Assembly: GCF_964204645.1 (NCBI RefSeq)
Contig: NC_134031.1
Coordinates: 14,343,307-14,407,306, forward strand
Reading direction: 5' to 3'
Length of the DNA: 64,000 nucleotides
Origin: Tubulanus polymorphus
Taxonomy: Eukaryota; Nemertea; Palaeonemertea; Tubulaniformes; Tubulanidae
Part shown: positions 11,563 to 22,740 of the stretch, in pieces
How positions within the stretch are numbered: position 1 is the stretch's first letter
Layout: the number at the start of each line of letters is the position of its first letter
Position numbers and translations under genes: made by a program
Notes under the pieces: model-generated
Databases searched by the model: none
Told to the model about the DNA's origin: nothing
The model's input: only the letters and a program-made list of their open reading frames with translations

Positions 11563-11598
11563 TACGAGCAATTATCTGAACTCAGATAATTGCTCGTA
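11563..11598. repeat. Perfect 17-bp palindrome
   Basis: TACGAGCAATTATCTGA (11563-11579) and its exact complement (11582-11598) are separated by two bases. It would form a tight hairpin or cruciform. It sits at the junction between the left arm and the minisatellite, and its arm sequence recurs at 321-335. Confidence 0.92.
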
Positions 11599-11599
11599 A

Positions 11600-11775
11600 C
11601 TGGGATCGAGTCGCTGCTGGGGCTGGTCGTTTGCGTGGATTGCCTATATAAGTGGCTGGGATCGAGGGGCTGTGTGCGTAGATTACCCCTGCATAAAGGT
11701 AGCTTGGATCGGACGACTGGGCGTTTGCGAAGATTACCCTTGTACGTACAAAGTGGCTAGGATCGAAGGACTGTA
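11600..11775. repeat. GTGGCTGGGATCGAGG minisatellite (47-56 bp)
   Basis: About four units carry GTGGCTGGGATCGAGGGGCT and GTGGATTACCCTTATATAAA-like words. The same unit forms the array at 37314-37600, so the two loci are related. Confidence 0.85.
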
Positions 11776-11919
11776 TGTCGAGATGTCGGATACCGGGCGA
11801 GCGGGTTTTAATTGTTATGTAACAAAAGACGATTGATGCGCATTTGAGGTTTTTTGAGAAACAAGGGTAAATAAACTCAAATAGACACACGTTAAGAAAT
11901 TAATACTTATTATGTGATT

Positions 11920-12060
11920 GGTTTCGGATTGTCGAAGGAAACTTCATCGACAGTGCTTCTGATTTTCGGGTGGTCGAAGAAGATTTTTTTCGACGATGTT
12001 TCTGATTGTCGGATTGTCGAAGGAAATTTTTTCGATAATGCTTCTGATTGTCGAAGGAAG
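11920..12060. repeat. 53-bp tandem repeat
   Basis: Three copies of GGATTGTCGAAGGAAATTTT followed by TTCGACGATGTTTCTGATTGTC-type sequence. One diverged copy lies inverted at 11465-11500. Confidence 0.8.
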
Positions 12061-12291
12061 GTCTCCGGACATGGGAGAAAAACCGCATTACCCAGTTTGT
12101 CCCTACGACTATTCAACCAGAAAACGGAGTGGAACCGGAATCTGGACGTGGCGACTTCCTTTACAGCGTGTGACTGAGCTAACTCGAATGGCAGACGTTT
12201 TGTTAGAAGTTACATATTACTCGTACGAATTTAATTATGAATGTTTAACGGTGTTTGGTGGATAAAATTGGGCGAAATTAACTGGATGCAC

Positions 12292-12644
12292 GGGCGGATC
12301 TAGAGGCAGACAATGACAGGAGCACAAAATTAAAAAAGGGCAATTCATAAGAAAAGGCACTATCCATGACAGGCGAGCGCTGAAGGCGCGAAGCGTTCGC
12401 GGGGGTCTGGGGGAGAAAATCTCCCCCAGAAAATTTTTGAATTTCAACCCATTTTAATGCAATTTCCAGGCACCTGAGACACAAAAATGACATTCTGCAC
12501 ACAATGATGGGAATTTATTAATATGGAAACAATGTGGAAAATGAAATTGATATGGAAAAAATTTTTTTCGCAGTTTTTCAAAAAGGGCACTCAGAATTTG
12601 CGACAGGAGCACGTGCTCCGCGTGCTCCCGTCTAGATCCACCCC
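12292..12644. mobile_element. 353-bp element with GGATCTAGA-type inverted ends
   Basis: GGGCGGATCTAGA (12292-12304) is inverted as TCTAGATCCACCCC (12631-12644). The interior holds a perfect 10-bp hairpin (CTGGGGGAGA at 12407-12416, TCTCCCCCAG at 12420-12429), followed by AAAATTTTTGAATTTCAACC. GACAGGAGCAC occurs near both ends. There is no coding capacity; it is probably non-autonomous. Related ends are at 31606-31806 and 24949-24963. Confidence 0.65.
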
Positions 12645-12649
12645 TGGGA

Positions 12650-14755
12650 TGTTGATTTTTTATCATGACACCAACGAATCTATTTTTATCGGATAATTTT
12701 GAAGACAAAATGAAAATGAAAAGTTAAAAGAACTCCTGATATTCAAGGAGTGATACCTAGTTATAGATTATAGTGCAAAGAATAAGATCCTCAAAAGTCA
12801 TGAAATTTAGAGATTAGTCCGATCCAAAACGTCTAGAGAAAATTCCGATCAAATTAGATGGGATGCCGAAAATTCCAATGCATCCAAAACTAAAGGGAGG
12901 GACCCCGAAATTTTGGATATGAGTAAAATCTTTTTAAGTTCATAAAAGGTTCGGTGATGAACCAAAACAAAATGTTCAGACAGAATTCAGCAGATATTGT
13001 ATAAAATGTCAATGTCGATGGTGCGTTCAGCCATCGCAGTCTGTGTGTACATGTCAGATACGCCTGATTTATCAGAGTAAGAAGTATATAATTAAAGCCT
13101 GGAGCAATTATTAAACCTGTATTGTTCCCATGGATCGATGATAGAAACGCGTGGGAACCCGTCCAATAACAGACGATTCGACCATCAGACTCGCTTTCAC
13201 GAACCACAAGTCGAAAAGTACATTATGACGTCAGTTAATTGATAATCCTAGATTTGATTCTAAAATCGATCTTACTGTCACCGGCGTGGTTCAAGCTTTC
13301 TCACAGCATATTTAGCGCTTAGACTGTATTTTAGGTTGTTGGATTATAGAACTAAGATGGCCGTAAATCCAAGCCATTGCAACGGCCTCCACGTAGGTCT
13401 AACACTTCCAGACTGCGAAAGTCTAGGCTGAGAAAAGTTTTTACTTGAAATTTACTTGTAATTGTTGGATCGATTTAAAACTAACCCACGATCAAGAATG
13501 TTTTTAGACGAAATGTTCGGATGACATTGTTTTCTCCCTGCTATTAGTCATAACGCATCGGTGGATGATACGTGTAAAAAAAACAAATATACGCAGGAAC
13601 GAATTTTTGAATTTTGGGTCGTCTGTCTGGACATCAGGCGAACTCATGTTACCCCGATCTGGTTCTATCCAACGCGCGGAACCACATTCTATTCATCCAG
13701 ACTTTATCAAGCTGTTTCGTAACCATTCCTTTTCTTGTCTTAATCAACTTATTCCCAGAGAGCTATTTTGATCAAAGGACTTCCCGTGCACGATTTCTAT
13801 CAACTATTTTAGCACCTAGGACCCGTGGGAGGCGTCGCGCTACCGAGCTACACAATAAATTCTAATTAAGTCTTGTTTAATAACCTCCAAGAGAACCGCA
13901 AACGTGTTGAGGTAATTTGACGAACGGTAACCTACCATGCCAACCTGTTCGGCAATCCTGCTGACATTTTGTCTTTTTAAAATGCAGCAACAAGATAATC
14001 AGTTGTGCTGTCGCTAATGACAGCGGTTCAACAGCAATCACGGTTGAGTCTAATCAAACTCGGTAACCTCGAGAATTTCAACGAAAACCAACAGAGAAAC
14101 TAATAAACTACGTCCCCAGCTCCTTCCCATCCAACATCCCTTCTCCGTCATAAATCAACGAGCTTAGCTTCGTTATATGATGTTTGCGTATGAAACAGTA
14201 AATTGTAATTGAGATGGACGCGTGAGGCAGGGCTGAGGGGGAGAAGAGACGAGGAGGGGAGTAAGGTAATTAATGAATGAAGTCGGATAACGAGTACACT
14301 TCTAATAAACTAACCGTGAAGCGATCTAAAACATACTTGAACATTCTCTGAGGACCCGTTTTTATATTGTGGATTTAAATTGTGGATTTATGCGATGTCG
14401 TAGAGTTTGTTTTAGATAATGAATGTCTCGAAGTCATGTGTTTTCAAGGCAGTTGCTTATCGGGTGATTTCTGAAACGCTTCATGTAGGGAAAAAAAGAA
14501 AAGGGAATAAGAATTGAAAAAAAAGATTTTGAATTCAAAAAGTATATATTTGAATGTAGGTTTTCACCTGAAAGGTGTTTTCACCTAGGTGTTAGAATTA
14601 AGACCAAACTGACTAAAGTCTATTTATTTTCTATTGTCCACGATCTTTTTGGGATATTTCACTTAATTTTCAGTGTGCATAGGCCTACCTCAAATAGGTC
14701 TTAATCGAATTGTGCAGTTTTTTCCCACTCGATACAACGGATGATAGTGCCACCA
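12650..14755. other. No gene recognised; one partial fold-back copy
   Basis: Anonymous sequence. A fragment at about 13333-13386 (TTGTTGGATTATAGAACTAA, AAGATGGCC) matches the middle of the TTAAGACC family. A 105-codon minus-strand frame at 12890-13207 and overlapping plus-strand frames at 13565-13865 have no domain signal. Confidence 0.6.
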
Positions 14756-14769
14756 ATCGGGACTGCCTG

Positions 14770-14835
14770 TGTAGGGCAAGTAATTTTTGGAGGGGGCAAG
14801 CAAAATTTCTGATATGCTTGCCCCCCGGGCAAGTG
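14770..14835. repeat. GGGGCAAGC / GCTTGCCCC inverted motif
   Basis: GGGGGCAAGC near 14793 pairs with GCTTGCCCCC near 14817. Additional GGGCAAGT words lie on either side. A short imperfect hairpin next to the SINE, possibly the end of another small element. Confidence 0.5.
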
Positions 14836-14869
14836 GCTTTTATTCCTTAGATCGGACCCTGGCAGTCCA

Positions 14870-15048
14870 GATGAATCATTGTTTTTATATCCATTTTACA
14901 CTGTTTTGAAGGATTGATGAATATTCTCGAAAATTGAGCTTTAAATCGGCGAGAAAGACCGCCGGGGCGTGACTCTAACCCCCGTGGCCTCAAAAATGCC
15001 ACCGCCGGCATACCAGACGAGCGCGTTAACAACTAGACCTGCATTGGT
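14870..15048 (-). mobile_element. tRNA-derived SINE, minus strand
   Basis: Read on the minus strand from about 15044, the sequence has a tRNA-like head. An A-box-like GTCTAGTTGTTAACGCGCTC is followed by a B-box-like GGGGGTTAGAGTCACGCCCC, spaced as in a tRNA gene. The B box departs from GGTTCGANTCC and no acceptor stem closes, so this is not a functional tRNA. The body runs towards 14870; its end is uncertain. Confidence 0.6.
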
Positions 15049-15059
15049 TGACGTTATAA

Positions 15060-15148
15060 AGTTGGTCTGGTCCAGTGTTGTGACCAGTCAGGTGTGATGA
15101 CTGTTTACTGGTCGTGTGAAATGTCTGGTGTGATCCTGACTGTTTTTC
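15060..15148. repeat. Small copy of the GACCAGTCAGGTGT repeat
   Basis: TTGTGACCAGTCAGGTGTGA and TGACTGTTTACTGGTC repeat the core of the large minisatellite at 46310-47260. It is a dispersed, short and degenerate occurrence. Confidence 0.6.
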
Positions 15149-15149
15149 G

Positions 15150-15720
15150 ATGGGAAATAATTGATTAAATGCGCCCCATCTAAAAATCTGAATAAAAAAT
15201 GTCAGCATTATTACCGTTAGAAATATAGAGGTGTTTTACTTGAACTTGCAGTAACTTGAAACTGCTGAGAAGGGGACCTACGTGTCACCAGTAAAAATGA
15301 GAAATTCCAAAAGTCTAAAATATCTTGTGTTGAAATAGACACCGCAAACAATAATATGATACTTGCTTTCATGACATTTCGTGTTATCTTTCGTGCGAAG
15401 AGAAAATATCGAATAGAGAGAAGACAACGACTGCTCACCCGCGCCTGCCCCACGCTTCACACTCTTCAGTCGAGTGTTCTTGTACAGTACACAGGACAAC
15501 TGATATTATTACTGTATAAACATCACACTTGCCGCAGTCTGTTCACTCTTTCATCTTCCTTCTCCTCCTCCTCCCCATTGCTATATCGAAATTCACCCTT
15601 TTTTCGATTCCCATTAGTAACATCTGTGTCGTACGCAATAAGAAATATCACTACTGTATTGTAGTCAGAAATATTTGGAACAATAGTTGTACAACCACTT
15701 TAGCCGCAAATTCCAATAAT
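15150..15720. other. No gene recognised
   Basis: Frames at 15217-15499 (minus) and 15356-15726 (plus) overlap each other. They look like chance, with an S/L-rich CT stretch near 15540-15590. Confidence 0.6.
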
Positions 15721-15721
15721 C

Positions 15722-15990
15722 AATAGCGGCGGCCGTTGCTGCGCATTGTATTTTTCAAACAAACGCTTCCGTTAAGTTTTTAAATATTCACGCCCGAACG
15801 ATAAATGTATATATTACCTTCCGGCCGCCAGCGTGCACCTGCTCGACACCGCGCATCTGCCTATCCTGTCTGCAGAATAAACAACGCGCTCTTCAGTGTT
15901 TTAATGGAATGTTTTAATAATGAATATATTGCGTTCAAGATGAATTTCTTCGCGACGCAAAAATGCGCGAACTTGTTGATTTATTGATAT
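15722..15990. promoter_or_regulatory. Possible regulatory stretch (CpG-rich, E-boxes, Fox/TEAD-like words)
   Basis: GCGGCGGCCGTTGCTGCGCA is followed by E-boxes CACCTG and CATCTG, a forkhead-like AATAAACAAC, a TEAD-like GGAATG and TAAT homeodomain cores within 270 bp. Such mixtures are typical of developmental enhancers, but short motifs are common by chance. This is a weak call. Confidence 0.2.
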
Positions 15991-16194
15991 AGTGAAATAT
16001 GAATATTAAACGTGTTTGTGTGCGCGAGTGGGAACCGGCGTCTAATCGAAGCAGCCCCCGGGGAAGCTGCACCAACTGGGACATCAAAAAAAAAACATAG
16101 GCGTGACCAAACTCTTGCTCTAACGCTCGAAGGCTTCACTACACATATATATTTCATCTTTAAAGCCTCCATTTTGGATGAACACGATTTCGAT

Positions 16195-16440
16195 GTGAGA
16201 CTTGGAGGGACACGTTATTCCCAGTCAAGCGTGATCTCATCAAGCGCGCGTGATCCAAGATGGCCGCCACTTTTTATCACATTTACATCTCAAGTCTAGT
16301 GCGATCTCATAAAGATCGCACTACCAAGATGGCTGCTGTTTTATTCGTCGGTGTCTCTATTCTCTATCCCCAAAGTCTTGCGTGATCTCGTCAAAATGGC
16401 CATCGTCAAGATGGCCGCGCTTTGGTGATCTAGATCTGGG
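16195..16440. repeat. About 70-bp tandem repeat carrying AAGATGGC
   Basis: Three to four degenerate units contain GTGATCTCATCAAG-like words followed by CCAAGATGGCCGCC (near 16255, 16323, 16406). The core AAGATGGC resembles the binding core of YY1-type zinc fingers. Period is 68-80 bp. Confidence 0.7.
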
Positions 16441-16825
16441 ATCTAGTTCATCGATTAACAAAGCCTATAGGATACGTACTTTGTTTAATTTTTTAAATGT
16501 TGATTGTGTGACAGGATGTGTGACAGGAAACTCTTGCTGTTCACTAAAAGGTTTCAATACGGAAATAGACAAATGAAATATTGTATTAATTGAACGATTT
16601 CAATACTAAACCGAAATAAACAAATAGCTTTTTATCGAATGAATTCAACGTTGAAAATATAAATTTTTCATGATATTCTATTGGATATAAGGGGGATGGG
16701 AATGAGATTGATGGCCTCTTGCTTAAAATTACCAGAATCTGAAGGAGGCAATGTTATTGCAAAATCCACATCAAGACTAAGACACACTGTTTTACTTATA
16801 GGATTGGAGTCCAAGCTGTTAAGGG
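16441..16825. other. No feature recognised
   Basis: AT-rich anonymous sequence with duplicated GTGTGACAGGA words near 16505. Confidence 0.6.
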
Positions 16826-16834
16826 TAAAATAAA

Positions 16835-17075
16835 AACCTGTTGTCTCCGCCGAAAGGCACGTTCCTCATCTCAAATAACAGAGATCTGGGGTTAGAGGGG
16901 CAACTTATATAAAAAAATGAACTTCACGCCGCTTGCGCCCTTCCTCCAGACACATTATTCGCACCTAGTCCAGGGCTCCGAGAATTGCTACAAAGTAACA
17001 GCTGTAAATGGTAGAATATAAAGCTGGTATCTACAGCAGAGAGGCACGTTCCTCATCTCAAATTACAAAATCATA
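16835..17075. repeat. Two-copy 187-bp direct repeat
   Basis: GGCACGTTCCTCATCTCAAA appears at 16856 and 17043, with similar flanking sequence (CTCCGCCGAAA versus CTACAGCAGAG). The intervening DNA is less similar. Confidence 0.6.
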
Positions 17076-17164
17076 TTATCGGACTCCAGTAACAGATGCC
17101 GCCTCCCACTTCCCACCGCTAAATTTGTGAAATAATTCCGCACTATTTATTCAAATACTGTTAT

Positions 17165-17335
17165 TCTGGCGCAACTCATTTATACATCACTGGAACTATA
17201 AATTACTGTAACATCATTGACGCATCACTTGAACATCATTGATACATCACTGGAACAATACATCACTTGAACATCATTGATACATCACTGGAACTATACG
17301 TCACTGTAACATCACTGATACATCATCGATGCATT
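17165..17335. repeat. ATACATCACTGGAAC minisatellite
   Basis: About nine degenerate units of 14-18 bp: CATCACTTGAACATCATTGA and ATACATCACTGGAACTATA types. Confidence 0.8.
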
Positions 17336-18435
17336 GAACCAGTGTTACCTCCGACTCTCACTGTGCTTTTCATGTTCAATGAAGGTTTGTGTGTATTTGT
17401 TATTTGTTATCTATCGCAGTAGAATCAACACGTAGTGCTCTAATGATTTTAAGTTTATCGAGTTAAGTGTCTACGAAATAATTTACTGCCGCTGCCGGTT
17501 GGTCGAATATTTTCTGTAAAAACATTTTCCCATGAATTTTCGGTCGATGTGAAAATATTTTTACTGAATGTTTCGTTTTTTCCGCTGAAATCGAAATGTT
17601 CATTTGTTTGTCTTCCTCCATCCTCGGGATATAATAAACTGATTTTTTAAATTCCACTGCTGCAGACGTCAAACGGATGTCGAAAATCATCGACGAATGT
17701 CGAAAATCGTACCGCTATCGGTAATAATTCGACGGAGCGACGAAATAAAATCGTGTCTTTTTTTCCTGGGCGTTTTAAAGCCATGGTGCACCTGCGCATG
17801 TGCGGAAACGGCAGAAGAAATGTTTTCCAAGAAACGAGAAGAAATCCAAACGACGCCTGAAACCATCTACGCCGCACTTCGAAAAGACACATCCGAACTG
17901 TGACGTCATGTATTCTTAATAAGCATAGTTATACCTGGATACCGGGTTGACTAATCAGTATATTAGGTTTCTCCGGGGTACGGGAGGGCTTCGTCACGGG
18001 TAATCTCTGCCATTCGTATATCAAAAATGTCGTCTTATCTCTGCGCGGGTACAAGGCGTCGAGTCACTGTACTCCCTAGAGGGGGTGTGAGGAATTGATA
18101 TCGTTCAACGTTCGTTCGTGTAGGTTTCTGAGAAAAATATCTAATTTTGTGATTAACAGGGATATCATTTAGTGGTGAATGATTAATTCGATTAATGATT
18201 GGGGCGAGGGAGATGTCGAGAGACCTGTGTTCGAGCCGTATGTAACAAGACACTGATATCCATCGCTACTTGTAACCCCCAAGGCCTCGAGAAGACAACC
18301 CGCTGTACAGTCCCATTCGTATCCGGCCAGCAACGAGTTGAATTACTGAATGAAACACACTATAACGGTGATCAATATATTTAGTGAAAATCGAAATACA
18401 GCTTTTGACAATTAGAAATGTTCGAAAGTTGAAAA
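17336..18435. other. No gene recognised
   Basis: Frames at 17463-17903 overlap on opposite strands. The plus frame at 17697-17903 includes ETAEEMFSKKREEIQTTPET, which is protein-like but has no family I recognise. Frames at 18035-18384 are short. Confidence 0.5.
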
Positions 18436-18436
18436 T

Positions 18437-18745
18437 TGTATCGATACCGAAACCTATTGGCTGTTTCCTAAACGAGGATTTTGACGTTATTTTTTGATTG
18501 AGTGTCCCTTGCAGACCCACCACACCTGTCCTGAGTGAAACGGGGTTTGATTTTGAAACCGGATATCGAAGTACAGATATAGGCCTAGTTGTGTGATCGG
18601 TGGTCGAATTCACAGAATTTTTTGTTTAAATCGAACGTATTGGCTGTTTCCTAACATAGGATTTTGACGTTAACGTATTGACTGTTTCCTAAAACAGGAT
18701 TTTAACGTTAACGTATTGGGTGTCTCCTAAAAGAGGATTTTGAAA
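18437..18745. repeat. 41-bp tandem repeat (TATTGGCTGTTTCCTAA)
   Basis: Units TATTGGCTGTTTCCTAAA plus CGAGGATTTTGACGTTA occur at about 18451, then three in tandem from 18627. The first copy is separated by about 150 bp of other sequence. Confidence 0.8.
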
Positions 18746-19204
18746 ATTGCTGAAGCATAAAGTCGAAACGTCAAAATTCATCATTTGCTATACGCATATT
18801 ATGGGCTTTCAAATTCATGTATTAAATCGATTTTCATCACCTGCATAAAATCCGTCAAAACGGAAAATCTAAAAAATGCATTTTTTATATTGCCTATTGT
18901 GACAGTGTGATCGTATTTTTACGTTATAACGTTCACGGGAAACGTTCCGCGCAGCGTTCTTCGTAACGTAACTTCGTGAAACGTCGTTAATTGTTTTAAC
19001 AGCGTTTCAACAATTTTCACTGCAATATATTCCTTCGCCGATAACGCAATTAATTTCGTATTTTTCTTTTCTCTGCAGCAGATCGTCCCAACGCCGACAC
19101 GTTTCCAATATAAGAACTAGTCTAATAAAGTGCGCAGCAGGCGTTGTGAGAAAGGTAAAATTCACCCTTTTATCATTTATCATTGTCGTATCACGCTGTG
19201 TCGT
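18746..19204. other. No feature recognised
   Basis: Anonymous sequence. GTCGAAACGTCAAAATTCAT near 18761 resembles the right arm of the TTTCGACTATA hairpin family. Confidence 0.5.
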
Positions 19205-19395
19205 TAATTGAATAGCTGAACGTCGTAACTCGAAAGACTTACAGACGAATTTTTGCGTACCATAAATTTTGATGGATTAAAAACACCGGAATTAACTCAA
19301 TAACTGAACGTCGAAACTCGAAAGACTAATATTCTTACTTTTTTTCGGACGAAAAGTTTTGATGGATTAGAGCTGGGATTAACTCGGAGAAATTT
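19205..19395. repeat. 88-bp tandem duplication
   Basis: CTGAACGTCGTAACTCGAAAGACT at 19216 and 19304 (one change), each followed about 40 bp later by TTTTGATGGATTA and GGGATTAACTC-like words. Two diverged copies. Confidence 0.8.
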
Positions 19396-19980
19396 ATAAC
19401 ATGATGTAAAATGAACTAATTATTCCTTTGTCAAAGATTCCACTGGTGGCCAGTTAGGATCCGCTAGGCGTCGCTAAAGCCTTATTGATGTACATTTTTA
19501 CATGTCTAAAATGAAAAATAAGAAAAAACGAACTGAAACTAACGATACCAGTCAACATGAAAAAACTTGGGTAATTGACAACGACATATAATACTGATGT
19601 GTATTGATTGTTCATGTTCTACAATATGAGAGAGCTCGACAGTGCGGGAAAGGTTCTTTTAAGTGCATGTATGTTTACGTAGCTGCTGTTGCTACTGCTA
19701 ACTGCTCAGATATAACTGATTACTTCACGTGCGACAGAATCAAGTTCTAATTAAACCGTTCATATCTAATGATTGATAACAGTGAAAACTGTTGAAATAT
19801 GGAATCAGCTGACAGGAACTTGTATTGTCTACCATATTGTGTATAGCATCGCTTACTGCTGGGAATAAATCTCATACAGTATGTGGAGGTTGACTGACAC
19901 TTTAAAATGCCATTTGAATCGTTAAAAAAAATCAGCCAAACTAGTTTTTAGATATCGCCAAGATCAAAGCGGAGCGCTTT
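19396..19980. other. No feature recognised
   Basis: Anonymous AT-rich sequence without a notable ORF. Confidence 0.6.
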
Positions 19981-20205
19981 TTACTCCCTCTCCTCATTCT
20001 TTCTAACTCACCCTTCCCCCTCCCACTCTCGTCTTTCTCTTTTTTTCTCCCTCTCCCTCTCTCTTTCTCTCTCTCATCCCTGCGATCCCCTCATCTATCT
20101 CCCTCTCTACCCCGTTTCTATGCACACTCACTTCCTCCCATGTCCCACCACCTCCCCTCCTCTCTCTCCTCTCCTTATCTATCTCTCCCTCACTCTCGGA
20201 AATTA
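19981..20205. repeat. CT-rich tract
   Basis: Pyrimidine-rich low complexity (CTCTCTTTCTCTCTC). The R/E/G-rich minus-strand frame at 20003-20221 is an artefact of it. Confidence 0.85.
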
Positions 20206-20480
20206 GAAATCGCGACGTCACAACAATTTAATGGTGATCAGAGATATTGCTGATTTAATTAATGACTTCGTGACACGACATCAGTTTGAATTATAGCGAA
20301 TAATTGCTAGATTAGATAATTACTTCTATCCGCAACCACGATCACGTCATCAAATCGACAGAGACAGTGCAGACCGCGCGCAGGAGACCGCGCCACCGCC
20401 ATCGACACTTAAATTACCCCTAACGTCAATTACAATAATGTAATCATAGGTTGTATCAACAAACGGTATACATGTAATTA
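20206..20480. promoter_or_regulatory. Possible regulatory stretch (homeodomain-rich)
   Basis: Several TAATTA/ATTAAT/TAATTG cores, an AACCACGATCACGTCATC segment joining Runx-like and CRE-like words, and a CpG-rich GACCGCGCGCAGGAGACCGC, all within 275 bp. It could be a conserved enhancer; the evidence is only motif density. Confidence 0.2.
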
Positions 20481-22151
20481 GTTTAAAGATATGATTTAGA
20501 ATGCCAAATTAGTCCGAAATGCTGTTTTTATTCCGAGGGTGAGATTTCGTATTTTATGTTGAATCCCTTATCTTGAATAGCTCAGTTTCAGTTTAGTTGA
20601 TTTACTCCACAAGTTATGATAACATTGCACAGAGCATGAAAATAACGCAGAAATTACAGCATATTACAAAAATATAATGACAGTATTAACAATAATCATA
20701 TTGATAATAATAACAATAATGATAATTATAATTCAAATGAAGATAAAGGTAAAGCGGAATTTTAGTATCGAAATCCGATGATTATACACTATATTAAGTA
20801 AATAATTTGATACATTTTTTATGAATATCGCCAGATTGAACAAAGTTTTACGTCTCGAACCGAAAAGGTAATGTAGGGTATTTTTTCATTGGGATGTCGG
20901 ATGTCGCCAGTAGTAACTATAGGTATACATTTGCTTCTCAGGCTTTGAAAAAATGGACATACTAAAAGAAAATGAAATTCTTCTCCAGTTGCTGCCCAAA
21001 TTACATTTCTGACAAATTGTATGGAAAATGCTGGAAAATACCGATTGTTCCCGAATCGAATCCTATGGTCTTCGAGCGAACATTCACGAACGAGTTAATT
21101 TCTTGGGCATTGCTATCGTGATGGTTACTTCAATACATGCATTTTCAATAATTCAAACTTGATTACCGTTTTAAGCTAGAACTATTTCATGAAGCTGAAC
21201 CGTTAAGTCGTCATTTACAAAGAAAATTCCATTTTTTTGCTACTCGTGTATAGACTCAGAGTATGAACCATCATAGTTTTCAAGGTCCCATATTTCTCGT
21301 TTATGTTCGCGAGATTTTACGATCGTAATTTTCTCGTCCGGCGACGACGACCGGACAAGAATAAACGATGACCCAATTCGACGATAAAAACTTAATAAAC
21401 AACCGGCAAAACAAAATTCCAAATGAGTCGACGTGTGTCAGGCTTCCCCGTGAGGGATGGTTAGAGGTAGAATCCGCCCGGTAGGAAATTTTATCGACGG
21501 TAATCGTTCAGGACGAAGTCGTTAAGTTAAATGAGTATTCAGACGCAGTCCGTTAACTGCGTCCTAATAGTCTCATCATCAACTCAGCGAAATTTACACA
21601 GACTAGACCGCTACGCGAAGAATATTAAAGACTCAGTTTACGGCGTTTTAAAGCAAATTATTTCGCCATTAGCTCTGACAGTGGATGATGACTGCAGCAG
21701 TTCTGATATTGCAACCAATGACGAATTGTAATAGTCACACCACATGCGCGCACGCGTTAAAAACGTCGTGCAAACGAATGCTTTTCCGGACGTGACTACG
21801 CCACGTGTACAGGCCCGGTTTCGTCATATATCTGGGCTTAAAACGGTTATGTTTGAATGGGGTACCCGCAGTGCTACTGTGGCAAACGAGGATCCCCCAG
21901 ATTCGCTAGTCCGCGCTCGACATTTTTAACTCTCAATTTCGACTTCTACATTTCAATTAAATCTGAACGAATATTTCTCTTAAATGAATATTCATTTACC
22001 GATATCTGAGTGGAAAAATTTACTCCCGGAATGAACAAAACATTGTACATATTGGTGTTGCTGGGATAATATATGGATTGAGGAGTCTAAATCTAGTTAA
22101 AAGTTAATCGAAAATTAACTAATTTTGACAACGGATGACCTAGTGCTCGTC
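20481..22151. other. No gene recognised
   Basis: Anonymous sequence with ATA-rich runs near 20690-20730. Frames at 21240-21422 (minus), 21531-21731 and 21744-21929 (plus) are short, lack domains and have no visible splice context. Confidence 0.55.
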
Positions 22152-22165
22152 ACGCCATCTGGTGG
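22152..22165 (-). promoter_or_regulatory. CTCF-like motif
   Basis: On the minus strand CCACCAGATGGCGT matches 13 of 14 positions of the CTCF core CCASYAGRKGGCRS (as I remember it). An isolated match, so functional status is unknown. Confidence 0.35.
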
Positions 22166-22318
22166 GATAGCTGGTTATGCGAGTTTCCCATTGTAGTCGA
22201 CAAGTCACCGACAGCAATTAAATCGAGAATTTGAGTTTTTCATGAAACTGGGCCCATATCGATTTAGCGAGCACATAAAGCGATTTACATGATAGACCCT
22301 CGTATTTTGTCATCTCCT

Positions 22319-22447
22319 GGGGCCGGTTGCGTAGTCATGACTTGATTTAAGACCAGTTTAGTTATTTAGCCAATCTAACAACGTAAGACCAGTCTTAAGA
22401 TTTCAGGCCACTTTGGGACTTAAAGTCATGACTGTGCAACTGACCCC
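22319..22447. mobile_element. TTAAGACC-family fold-back element
   Basis: The left end GGGGCCGGTTGCGTAGTCAT is inverted at the right end as ATGACTGTGCAACTGACCCC. The interior has CTAACAACGTAAGACCAGTC. It is 129 bp, non-coding and MITE-like. One of at least seven family copies in the window. Confidence 0.75.
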
Positions 22448-22529
22448 CAATTATATTAAAGTCGAGCACTGGCGGTCGAACAAACTATGACATCACGTGC
22501 AACAAAAACGCCGTTTAATGTCGGGGTCC

Positions 22530-22740
22530 GGCAGGGTTATATTCTGTACCGGATACATTTCTATATCAACTTTTCAAGGCCGGTATTTTCTGTCGGGGGT
22601 ATTGGCTGGACTTTGTTCTGTACCCTTTATCAACATTTCTAAGGCTGGAATTTCTGTTGGGGGTTTGGCTTGGCTGTGTTCTGTACCCTTTATCAACTTT
22701 TCTAAGACTGGAATTTCTGTCGCAGTTCAGCAGTTCTGTA
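22530..22740. repeat. 63-bp tandem repeat
   Basis: TTCTGTACCCTTTATCAAC starts at 22616 and 22679 (period 63); a diverged first unit (TTCTGTACCGGATAC) starts at 22542. Because 63 is a multiple of 3 a repeated peptide (CSVPFIN) appears in one frame; I read this as non-coding. Confidence 0.8.

Larger units (their letters stand above)
11310..12170. mobile_element. Composite fold-back structure with internal minisatellite
   Basis: Segments at about 11370-11500 recur inverted at about 11920-12165. ACTCCGTTTTCTGGTT near 11402 pairs with AACCAGAAAACGGAGT near 12116, and CCGACAATCAGAAGCAT near 11481 with the repeated CTTCTGATTGTCG at 11955-12055. Between the arms lie a perfect 17-bp palindrome and a 47-56 bp minisatellite that also occurs at 37314-37600. 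It looks like a large decayed fold-back or Helitron-like insertion. No transposase frame is visible. Confidence 0.55.

Noticed and set aside
18266-18613. 115-codon minus-strand frame
   Set aside because: Overlaps a copy of the 41-bp repeat and has no recognisable motif or splice context.
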